The notes under the pieces were generated by a model, which did no database searches, was not told where the DNA came from, and saw nothing but the letters and a program-made list of their open reading frames with translations. From the NCBI GenBank assembly GCA_003150315.1, contig QAML01000002.1, forward strand, positions 1 to 64,000: 64,000 nt of DNA. Direction: 5' to 3'. Both the position numbers and the translations under genes were made by a program. This document shows, one piece after another, positions 28,692 through 35,715 of this stretch. This DNA comes from Prevotellaceae bacterium (lineage in GTDB: Bacteria > Bacteroidota > Bacteroidia > Bacteroidales > Bacteroidaceae). The first letter of the stretch is position 1. Each line of letters begins with the position of its first letter.

Positions 28692-28770
28692 GTCTGATGT
28701 AGTTTGAATTATGTCTGATATAATTTTTTCTACATCAGACATAGTTTTTCCTACATCAAGTGTAATTTCC
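28692..28770. repeat. Palindromic intergenic element with 21-bp period (second family)
   Basis: GTCTGATGTAG (28692-28702) and CTACATCAGAC (28730-28740) form an 11-bp perfect inverted repeat. Partial copies (GTCTGATATA at 28713, CTACATCAAG at 28751) flank it. TARTTT recurs at exactly 28700, 28721, 28742 and 28763. There is no coding frame through it. It lies after the antitoxin gene. Confidence 0.7.
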
Positions 28771-29056
28771 GGGCGTTTTGAAAAGAATGCGCGGTTTAGG
28801 TTTTGCGCCTTTGTATGGGTGTATTGCATACGCCTTTACGGCGGTGGAGTTTGTTGTGATTTTGCTTGATAAGGTTTGCAAAACAATATTAATCGGGCGG
28901 AAACGGAGCGGATTTCTTTTTTTTTTTTTGTTGCATTTGCGATTTTTTTTTGCATTTGAAAAATGGCGTATGTGGATGCCGTTTCGTAATTTTGTTTGTG
29001 GCTTTGCTGAATGCGGGCTTGGAAATGATGTTTGTTAATAAAAACGGAATTAAGGA
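28771..29056. other. Non-coding region with long T homopolymers
   Basis: Contains T13 at 28917-28929 and T9 at 28943-28951, then TAATTTTG at 28987-28994, a candidate -7 box for the lipoprotein gene. The reading frame across the T runs is low complexity and was not accepted as a gene. Confidence 0.55.
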
Positions 29057-29713
29057 ATGAAAAAATTGAAGTTGGGAATGCTGCTTTGTTTTGCTGTCTT
29101 TTTGTTGGGCGGCTGCCAAATATACAGCGTAGTGAAAGATGCCACCGACCGCGAGGAGGGACGTGTGGTGATGAAAGACGGCACGGAGTATGTGGGGCGC
29201 GTGAAGATGCCGAAGTGCAACACGAAAACTGTGCGCATGAAAACTGCGGACGGGCAAAAGCTGAAGCTGAAGAACACGGACATTGAGGTGCTTGGCGTGT
29301 GGAAAAAGACGCACACAGACAAGTGCCACTTCCTCGTGTGCCATCCGTATAAGACCAACAAGATGTTCTCCACGAAAAAGGAGAAAATTATCAAGCCGCA
29401 GTGGATGGCTTTGGAGGCGCAGGGCGATCATGTTGAGTTTTACAGTTGCAGCTATAAATACAGCATCCCCCGCGACGGCTCACTTGTGATTACCAGCGTT
29501 GCGGGCGGCGACATTTGCTTTGTGGCGCGCAAGGCGGGCGAGGAATACGGGCGCATTATCGGCTACAAAGGCAGCGGCAACAAATATTGGCGCAGCCAGC
29601 TCGTGAAGTTCCTCGAGGACGACTCGGACTTGTGCGCAAAGCTTGAGAACAAGGAGATAGAGCCGGATGACCTGAAGAAGATTGCCGACCTGTATAATCC
29701 CGGCAGGAAGTGA
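29057..29713 (+). CDS. Hypothetical lipoprotein
   Basis: Unrecognised 218-residue lipoprotein: signal peptide with lipobox LLGGC, the Cys at residue 20. After it comes GRVVMKDGTEYVGRVKMPKC, which looks like a small SH3-like beta barrel of the kind found in exported Bacteroidales proteins. The C-terminal 40 residues are acidic and helical. The last bases overlap the GTG start of the next gene (GTGA), so the two form an operon. Confidence 0.75.
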   Translation: MKKLKLGMLLCFAVFLLGGCQIYSVVKDATDREEGRVVMKDGTEYVGRVKMPKCNTKTVRMKTADGQKLKLKNTDIEVLGVWKKTHTDKCHFLVCHPYKTNKMFSTKKEKIIKPQWMALEAQGDHVEFYSCSYKYSIPRDGSLVITSVAGGDICFVARKAGEEYGRIIGYKGSGNKYWRSQLVKFLEDDSDLCAKLENKEIEPDDLKKIADLYNPGRK

Positions 29714-30264
29714 AACCAAGGCTTCTGCTTTTCCCTCTGCTTCTTTGCGCGTGGGCTTCCGGCTTCGCCCAGGCGGGCTACACTCATGTGGAGTTGCAGG
29801 GCGGCTATGAACTGTTCCCGGGCATGAGCAACAAGTCGGGAGTGTGCCTGAACCTTGGCGGTCGCTACGCTTTCAATGAAAGACTTTTTGTGGCTGCCAT
29901 GATACATAGCGGAATTAACAACGGCAGTTACAAGGGAATGTATGCCGGGGAGAAAACCAAACTCAAGCACAATATGCGCGAATACATGATAGGCGCGGGA
30001 CCGGGCGTGTATCTGTATAACGGAGGCGACAAGTGGATATATGCCGATGTGCTGTTGGGCTACGGTTTCGGGGAGGAGAAGAAGGCTTCGGAAGACAGCA
30101 GTGCGAAATCTCTGGACGGTTTTGCGGCGGCTGTGCAGATAGGGGCGGAAGGTCAGACAGAAAGCGGCTGGATATTCGGCGCGAATATGGGCGGATATGT
30201 TGTCGGCGGGAAAATAAGACCCGCGCTCAGTCTGAAGTGCGGCTTGCTGCTTAATGCTTTTTAG
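29710..30264 (+). CDS. Outer-membrane beta-barrel protein
   Basis: 184 residues with signal peptide (MKPRLLLFPLLLCAWASGFAQ) followed by alternating beta strands rich in Gly/Tyr (AGPGVYLYNGGDKWIYADV, LLGYGFG) and a C-terminal aromatic residue (LLNAF), consistent with a small OmpA/OmpX-type barrel. GTG start at 29710 overlaps the lipoprotein stop. Probably a partner of that lipoprotein; function unknown. Confidence 0.75.
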   Translation: MKPRLLLFPLLLCAWASGFAQAGYTHVELQGGYELFPGMSNKSGVCLNLGGRYAFNERLFVAAMIHSGINNGSYKGMYAGEKTKLKHNMREYMIGAGPGVYLYNGGDKWIYADVLLGYGFGEEKKASEDSSAKSLDGFAAAVQIGAEGQTESGWIFGANMGGYVVGGKIRPALSLKCGLLLNAF

Positions 30265-30289
30265 CGGAGATTAAAGTCTGACCCAAAAC

Positions 30290-30328
30290 AAAGCCCCACC
30301 GCCAAAACATTCATGGCGGTGGGGCTTT
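30290..30328. terminator. Bidirectional terminator between convergent genes
   Basis: A perfect 14-bp stem, AAAGCCCCACCGCC and its complement, around an 11-nt loop. On the minus strand it is followed by TTTGTTTT, making it the terminator of the hydrolase gene; it probably also ends the plus-strand barrel operon. Confidence 0.85.
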
Positions 30329-30369
30329 GCTGTTGGCGTTAATTTGCCGTGTGGCGCGTTGCGGGCGCG

Positions 30370-31590
30370 TTACTTTATCTTGTATATGGCGTAGTTGCCC
30401 GGCGTGAGCGTTACGGTTTGTCTGCCTGCGTTGAGTTTCTCCTCGCCGTTGAACGGCGTTATGCGCTTAACGCTTTCGCCAAGATAGAACGTTATGTTTT
30501 GCGTGTTGTCAATGCTTCGGTTTACGAGCATAACGTATTTGTTTTTGCCGTTAACGAGTTGCGAAACGAGTATCCCCTCTCCGTTGCTTTGTATGCTTTG
30601 GAATTTCGGGGGCATTTGTGTGAGCGATTTCGTGCCTGTGGGTATGCTGTCGCCTGTGTGGCTGACATCTGTGGCTTTTGCTCCGAGAAATACTTTGGCG
30701 AGTGCCTGTATTTCTTTGTTTACGTTCTTTACCTTATAATATACATCGGTACGTTTGCCGTTTTCATTGATTGGCGCGTTGTGGAAGTTCCATACCGTGG
30801 TGCCGGGTGTCCAATATGTGAAGTATTGTATGCACTGTGCTCCGTATGCAAGAGCGGAGAAGGCTTCTATTCGCAGGTGGGTGTCCGAGGGTATGGGATA
30901 CGGGTCGTGAGCTGTGGCAAGGCAGAATGCCCAGAAGGGGTAGTCGTTTCGCAGACTCACTTTTCTTACTATTTCCAGGTTCTCGTAGAACATGGGGCGA
31001 AGCTTGGCTTTTCCGTTTTCCATGACCACGGGATACATGTCATAGGAAATTGGTGTGATGTTCACCTCGTCCACAAATCTTTGTACGTAGTCCTCATAGT
31101 CTTTTGCCTGCAGGTCTTGCGGTGCCACCATGCAGGGCAGGAGGTTAAGGTACATGAGGTGGCTTTTGTCTGCTGCGTATATTCTGTCGCGCAACTTTCT
31201 GAGTTCTGCATAGCCCGAAGTAACGGGTTCGTCGCGCAAAAACCATCCGGCAACCGACGGATTGTCTTTGAAACGGTTCACTGTGGCTGCGGTGTTGTTT
31301 ACAAGTTCTGTGCACATTGCCATTATTTTCACTCCCGTGCCTTTGCATGCTGCCAATCCTTTTTCAAGTTCGGCTGCTGTGCCGAAGTGGGGGAATGATA
31401 TGTTGAATCCTGCCTCGCGCAACTCTTGGTAGCGTTCCTTGGTCTGGTTTGAGTCGCCCAGCACGGAGTACCACGCCAAAATCGGGAACTCTTTGCCGGT
31501 TGGGTTCTTGTATTTCATTTTTTCGTTAGCCAGTCCGGGGACGGCAATGAGCAACGCCATGAGGGGAATGAGAATCTTTTTTATGTTCAT
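30370..31590 (-). CDS. Exported TIM-barrel glycoside-hydrolase-like protein
   Basis: 406 residues with signal peptide (MNIKKILIPLMALLIAVPGLA). The body fits a clan-A-like (beta/alpha)8 barrel: FPILAWYSV near strand 1, GWFLRDEP with a likely acid/base Glu at about residue 120, then a long C-terminal beta domain (GILVSQLVNGKNKYVMLVNR). The exact GH family was not identified; GH42- or GH5-like relatives are possible. Stands alone on the minus strand with its own terminator. A -7-like TAACTTTG lies upstream at 31627-31620 on the minus strand. Confidence 0.75.
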   Translation of the reverse strand: MNIKKILIPLMALLIAVPGLANEKMKYKNPTGKEFPILAWYSVLGDSNQTKERYQELREAGFNISFPHFGTAAELEKGLAACKGTGVKIMAMCTELVNNTAATVNRFKDNPSVAGWFLRDEPVTSGYAELRKLRDRIYAADKSHLMYLNLLPCMVAPQDLQAKDYEDYVQRFVDEVNITPISYDMYPVVMENGKAKLRPMFYENLEIVRKVSLRNDYPFWAFCLATAHDPYPIPSDTHLRIEAFSALAYGAQCIQYFTYWTPGTTVWNFHNAPINENGKRTDVYYKVKNVNKEIQALAKVFLGAKATDVSHTGDSIPTGTKSLTQMPPKFQSIQSNGEGILVSQLVNGKNKYVMLVNRSIDNTQNITFYLGESVKRITPFNGEEKLNAGRQTVTLTPGNYAIYKIK

Positions 31591-31919
31591 GATATTTGTT
31601 TGTTAAAATGTAATTGTTGCAAAGTTAGCAAAAGTTGCAAAACAACATGTAAAAACGGGTGTATTTGTCTTTTTGAAGCAAACAAAACAAAAAACGGATA
31701 TTTTGAAGCAAAACAGGAAGTAAAACAAAACAAGTGTAACGAAAATGTAATATACACTTTCAAAAAGTTTGAAAAATTGCAAGGAAAATTTCTTTTTGAA
31801 AACAAATTTGTGGTAAAACAAACAAAATGTCAGGAAAAATACATTTGAAAAAGAAATATGTTGTACTTTTGTCTTGAAAACAAAACATAATAACAGCGCT
31901 GTAAAAATAAACAAGACAA
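31591..31919. other. A-rich intergenic region, divergent promoters
   Basis: 329 bp, very A/T-rich, with many AAAACAA-type runs and no accepted gene; the short Lys/Asn-rich frame in it is low complexity. It should hold the promoters of the hydrolase (minus, TAACTTTG) and of the PII gene (plus, TACTTTTG at 31864-31871 with TTTG 16 nt upstream). Confidence 0.6.
31864..31871 (+). promoter_or_regulatory. Candidate -7 box of the glnK-amtB operon
   Basis: TACTTTTG, 48 nt before the start. A TTTG at 31844-31847 gives only 16 nt spacing, shorter than usual. Confidence 0.45.
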
Positions 31920-32276
31920 ATGAAAAAGATTGAAGCAATTATCCGCAAAACAAAGTTCGAGGACGTGAAGGACGCTCTGCTTGATGCCGACATCGAATGG
32001 TTTTCCTACTATGATGTACGTGGTGAGGGAAAGATGCGCCAGGCGAGAATTTACCGTGGTGTGATGTATGACACAAGTTGCATAGAGAGAGTGCTGCTCA
32101 ATATTGTTGTTCGCGACATAAACGTTGAGCGCACCGTGAAAGCTGTGCAAAAGGCTGCGAGAACGGGTGAGATAGGCGACGGAAGGATTTTTGTGATTCC
32201 GGTAGAGGATGCTATTCGCATTCGCACGGGTGAGAGTGGTGATATAGCCCTTTACAATGCAGAGAAAGAGAAATAA
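31920..32276 (+). CDS. glnK: PII nitrogen regulatory protein
   Basis: Trimeric sensor of ATP/ADP and 2-oxoglutarate that binds and blocks the ammonium channel. The start MKKIEAIIRKTKFEDVKDAL, the T-loop region with the two Tyr of IYRGVMYD, the B-loop TGEIGDGRIFVIPVEDAI and the C-loop RIRTGE are all present; 118 residues. Directly upstream of amtB, the classic pair, so glnK is the likely name rather than glnB. Confidence 0.95.
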   Translation: MKKIEAIIRKTKFEDVKDALLDADIEWFSYYDVRGEGKMRQARIYRGVMYDTSCIERVLLNIVVRDINVERTVKAVQKAARTGEIGDGRIFVIPVEDAIRIRTGESGDIALYNAEKEK

Positions 32277-32314
32277 GCAGAAAACGAAATGTTTAATGAT
32301 AAAAGAAGAATAAG

Positions 32315-33583
32315 ATGACACCGATAGAAGATTTAGGATTGTCGATAGATACTGTGTGGATGCTGCTTGCGGCAATGCTTGTGTTTTTCATGCAGCCCGG
32401 TTTTGCCTTGTGTGAGGCGGGTTTCACGCGCAGCAAAAACACTACGAATATTTTGTTCAAGAACTTCGTTGATTTCATGATGGGCTCGCTGCTTTTCTGG
32501 CTCGTTGGTTTTGGTATTATGTTCGGTTGTAATGGCGAAGGATTCATGGGTATTCCGAATTTTGGCGATCTTTCGTTTTTCAAACACCCTGCCGGTCTTC
32601 CCACCGAGGGATTTCTGATGTTCCAGACCGTGTTTTGCGCCACTTCCGCCACGATAGTTTCCGGCGCAATGGCTGAACGTACCAAGTTTAATATGTATTT
32701 GGTTTATTCCATATTCATCAGCATGATTATCTATCCCATCGAAGGACACTGGACATGGGGCGGCGGATGGCTTTGCAACGGTGAAGCAGGCAGTTTCATG
32801 GTTAACACGTTCGGCATAGCCTTTCACGACTTTGCGGGAAGTGCCATTGTTCACTCCGTAGGCGGTGTGCTTGCTTTCGTAGGGGCTTTGATTCTCGGTC
32901 CGCGCCTTGGCAAATACGGCAAAGACGGAAAGAGCCGCGCCATACCCGGTCATAGCCTGAGCCTTGCAGCCCTTGGCGTATTTATATTGTGGTTTGGATG
33001 GTTCGGATTTAATCCCGGTTCTCAGTTGGCGGCTTCTGGTGAGGCTAACCGCGTTGCCATAAGCCACGTGTTTCTTACCACAAACCTCGCAGCCGCTGCC
33101 GGCGGTATTGCAACTATGGCTGTCAGCTGGTTCAAGTATGGCAAACCTTCGTTGTCGCTTACGCTTAACGGCATACTTGCCGGACTTGTCGGCATAACAG
33201 CCGGTTGCGACCTCGTGTCCCCTCTCGGAGCTGTGATAATAGGTCTTGCATGCGGCACAGTGCTTGTGTTTGCAATCGAATTCATAGATAAGAAACTCCA
33301 TGTAGACGATCCCGTCGGCGCAAGTTCTGTTCACGGCGTATGCGGTATCATTGGAACGCTCATGACCGGCATGCTCAGTGTAAGCGACGGCTTGTTCTAC
33401 GGACACGGCTTCGGATTTCTCGGAGCACAAGCTTTCGGCATACTCGTAATTGACCTTTGGACGGCTGCCACAGGCTTCCTGTTGTTCTTCATAATAAAGA
33501 AGACCGTAGGTCTGCGCGTAACAAAACGTATCGAAGAGGAAGGTCTCGATATTTACGAGCACGGAGAAACGGCTTACAACTGA
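32315..33583 (+). CDS. amtB: Ammonium transporter
   Basis: Trimeric inner-membrane ammonium channel with 11 helices. The pore twin histidines are visible in DFAGSAIVHSVGG and VGASSVHGVCGIIG. 422 residues, with a cytoplasmic C-terminus (KRIEEEGLDIYEHGETAYN) that PII would contact. No signal peptide is needed in this form. Operon with glnK and the following barrel gene. Confidence 0.96.
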   Translation: MTPIEDLGLSIDTVWMLLAAMLVFFMQPGFALCEAGFTRSKNTTNILFKNFVDFMMGSLLFWLVGFGIMFGCNGEGFMGIPNFGDLSFFKHPAGLPTEGFLMFQTVFCATSATIVSGAMAERTKFNMYLVYSIFISMIIYPIEGHWTWGGGWLCNGEAGSFMVNTFGIAFHDFAGSAIVHSVGGVLAFVGALILGPRLGKYGKDGKSRAIPGHSLSLAALGVFILWFGWFGFNPGSQLAASGEANRVAISHVFLTTNLAAAAGGIATMAVSWFKYGKPSLSLTLNGILAGLVGITAGCDLVSPLGAVIIGLACGTVLVFAIEFIDKKLHVDDPVGASSVHGVCGIIGTLMTGMLSVSDGLFYGHGFGFLGAQAFGILVIDLWTAATGFLLFFIIKKTVGLRVTKRIEEEGLDIYEHGETAYN

Positions 33584-33608
33584 TAACTAACTAAAAAGCG
33601 GAAAGATT

Positions 33609-34322
33609 ATGAAAAGAAATTTTGTGAAATTGATTCTTATGACAGCTTCGGCAATGTTTATGTTCCCTGCAATGGCGCAGGATTCCCCCGAACTATCAAT
33701 GGGAAACGACATTGTGAGCCGATATATATGGCGTGGTCAGAAATTAGGCGATGTCAGTTTACAGCCAACGCTTGGTGTTTCCTACAAAGGTCTCAGTCTT
33801 ACGGCATGGGGCAGTGTAGGGTTGAGCGAACCCAAAGATACGAAAGAATTCGACCTTACCCTTGCATACACGGTGGGAGGCTTTAACGTGGGCATCACAG
33901 ATTATTGGTTCGACAGTGCAGGCGATAAGTATTTTGTCTATGGTGCTCATTCCACGGCGCATACTTTTGAAGCCAACATCGGATATGATTTCGAAGTTGT
34001 CAATTTTCAGTGGTACACGAACTTTGCCGGCAGCGACGGAGTTACCCGCCACAACCACCGTGCCTATTCAAGCTATGCGGAAGTCTCCGCACCTTTCAAG
34101 GCTGTAGGTTGCGATTGGTCGGCAACTGTAGGTTGCGTGCCCTACGGCACGAGTTTTTATTCCGAGGCACCGAATCGCTTTGGCGTAACCAATCTCGCAC
34201 TGAAAGCCACCAAGGAACTTGTATTGTCTTCCAAGTTCGCTCCGTCGGTTTTCGCGAGTGTGGTGGCAAATCCCAGTAGTCAGGCAGCCTATTTCGTATG
34301 TGGTATCACTGTAACCCCGTAA
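33609..34322 (+). CDS. Outer-membrane barrel protein linked to ammonium uptake
   Basis: 237 residues with signal peptide (MKRNFVKLILMTASAMFMFPAMAQ). The mature start SPELSMGNDIVSRYIWRG and repeated amphipathic strands resemble the TorF/Gcw_chp putative porin family. The 25-nt gap from amtB suggests it lets nitrogen compounds cross the outer membrane in the same regulon; that role is inferred only from position. Confidence 0.8.
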   Translation: MKRNFVKLILMTASAMFMFPAMAQDSPELSMGNDIVSRYIWRGQKLGDVSLQPTLGVSYKGLSLTAWGSVGLSEPKDTKEFDLTLAYTVGGFNVGITDYWFDSAGDKYFVYGAHSTAHTFEANIGYDFEVVNFQWYTNFAGSDGVTRHNHRAYSSYAEVSAPFKAVGCDWSATVGCVPYGTSFYSEAPNRFGVTNLALKATKELVLSSKFAPSVFASVVANPSSQAAYFVCGITVTP

Positions 34323-34353
34323 GTTACACATATTAAGTTTCAATTGTTTTTGC

Positions 34354-34391
34354 GGCGGCAGTCTTTGTGGAAAAGGCTGCCGCCTGTTTTT
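34354..34391 (+). terminator. Terminator of the glnK-amtB operon
   Basis: GGCGGCAG pairs with CTGCCGCC, followed by TGTTTTT. Its 3' arm and T-run also pair with a downstream segment (34381-34391 with 34410-34420, 11 bp), giving two mutually exclusive hairpins. Confidence 0.75.
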
Positions 34392-34497
34392 ACATGCGCG
34401 GGTTCGTGCAAAAACAGGCGTGTGGTTTTGTTATTGTTCCGGACTGTTTCTTTTAATGTTTTTCCCGCGAAATTTGTGCATTTCCCGATGTTGCGAA

Positions 34498-34642
34498 AAA
34501 ACACATGGCTTGTTGTGAAAAATACAAGCCATGTATTTTAAAATAAGTGCCTTATGTTTTAAAATAAGTGCCTTATGTTTTAAAATAAGTGCCTTGTATT
34601 TTTGCGCGTAATAAGCTTCTGAAATCCAATGACTTATACAAG
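34498..34642 (+). repeat. 21-bp palindromic repeat array, copy 2 (five units plus tail)
   Basis: Five contiguous units start at 34498, 34519, 34540, 34561 and 34582, each exactly 21 bp. Unit 2 is a perfect AAAATACA/TGTATTTT palindrome and units 3 and 4 are identical to each other. After 14 nt comes the conserved tail TTCTGAAATCCAATGACTTA at 34617, ending at 34642. It lies between the amtB operon and metA. Confidence 0.92.
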
Positions 34643-34803
34643 AATAAAGAGAATGGTTTAACAGGTTGGTTTTGAGTGGCTTATGCGAAAAGCGTGCGTT
34701 TTGAACTCTTTTTTGTGAAATTCGTGTGGACGGGAGTGGGGAAATGTGCACGGCATATATGGTCTTGAATGCAAAAGTGTCGTGGTATTGGTGGAATTTT
34801 TCG

Positions 34804-34811
34804 TAAATTTG
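34804..34811 (+). promoter_or_regulatory. Candidate -7 box of the metA operon
   Basis: TAAATTTG followed by C, 22 nt before the metA start. No good -33 partner. No SAM riboswitch-like structure was recognised in the leader. Confidence 0.5.
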
Positions 34812-34833
34812 CAACGATAGATCTATTTTAGTC

Positions 34834-35715
34834 ATGCCACTGTATGTTCCCCAAAATCTGCCGGCTATAAAAGAACTCGCCGCGCAGGGTATTAAGATAT
34901 ATTCCGACATTCCTCAGGGCGTGAAGCCCCTGCGTATTTTGCTTTTGAACCTTATGCCCATAAAACAGGTTACGGAAAGCGACATAGCGCGGCAGCTTTC
35001 GAAAACCGATTTGCCCGTTGAACTGATTCTTGTAAAGATTCGCGGACAAAAGTATAAGAACACTTCGCAGGAACACATGGACATGTTCTACAGAAATTTC
35101 GATGAACTTGCGTCGAAACAGTATGAGGGAATGATTGTTACGGGTGCTCCGGTTGAAAGAATACCGTTTGAGGATGTAAGATATTGGAAACAGTTGACGG
35201 AAATCTTTGACTGGTCGCGCACGGAAATAGGTTCGGCTGTTTATTTGTGCTGGGGCGCGCAGGTGGGTCTCTATCATCATTACGGCGTTCCCAAATATGA
35301 TTTGCCCAAGAAGCTTTTCGGCGTTTACAAACAGGAACTCATGAAGCAGAACCTGCCGATATTTCGCGATATTCCCTCTGTGTTTAATATGCCTAACAGT
35401 CGTTACACGGAAGTTCGCAAGAGCGATATTGACAAAGTGGACGATCTTGAGATTTTTGCCTGGGGTGCGGAGTCGGGCGTGGGAATTGTGAAGCCGAAGA
35501 ACCGGAGCGAATTTTTCGTCATGGGACACCTGGAGTATTCTCCCACTACTCTCGACATCGAATACCGGCGTGATTTGGACAGAGGACTTGATATTGACAT
35601 GCCTGAGAATTATTATGTGGACAACAATCCGGACAAGGGTCCCGATTATTCTTGGCGGAAACCTGCCGACGCTTTCTATTCGAATTGGCTCAACTATTAC
35701 GTGAACAAGAAATGA
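34834..35715 (+). CDS. metA: Homoserine O-acyltransferase (MetA fold, predicted acetyl-specific)
   Basis: First step of methionine synthesis from homoserine. Nucleophile Cys139 lies in VYLCWGAQ, with the His and Glu of MGHLEYSPTTLD completing the site. The acyl-CoA selector position is Glu108 (TGAPVERIPFEDV), the form linked to acetyl-CoA use; E. coli-type enzymes that use succinyl-CoA have Gly there. The product is therefore probably O-acetylhomoserine despite the usual succinyltransferase name. 293 residues. ATGA overlap with the next gene (35712-35715). Confidence 0.95.
   Translation: MPLYVPQNLPAIKELAAQGIKIYSDIPQGVKPLRILLLNLMPIKQVTESDIARQLSKTDLPVELILVKIRGQKYKNTSQEHMDMFYRNFDELASKQYEGMIVTGAPVERIPFEDVRYWKQLTEIFDWSRTEIGSAVYLCWGAQVGLYHHYGVPKYDLPKKLFGVYKQELMKQNLPIFRDIPSVFNMPNSRYTEVRKSDIDKVDDLEIFAWGAESGVGIVKPKNRSEFFVMGHLEYSPTTLDIEYRRDLDRGLDIDMPENYYVDNNPDKGPDYSWRKPADAFYSNWLNYYVNKK

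Noticed and set aside
28778..29038. 86-residue plus-strand frame
   Set aside because: Mostly a translation of T homopolymers into Phe; non-coding.
30349..31398. 349-residue plus-strand frame opposite the TIM-barrel hydrolase
   Set aside because: The minus-strand frame has a signal peptide, family features and a terminator; the plus frame is its shadow.
31600..31848. Lys/Asn/Phe-rich small protein
   Set aside because: Follows A-rich low-complexity DNA; no start signal or family resemblance.
32333..33562. 409-residue minus-strand frame opposite amtB
   Set aside because: Antisense shadow of a well-conserved gene; no protein-like features.
34498..34602. CRISPR array
   Set aside because: The 21-bp units are contiguous with no unique spacers, and there are no cas genes.
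34643..34833. SAM-type riboswitch before metA
   Set aside because: No recognisable conserved core or pairing pattern could be found by eye.
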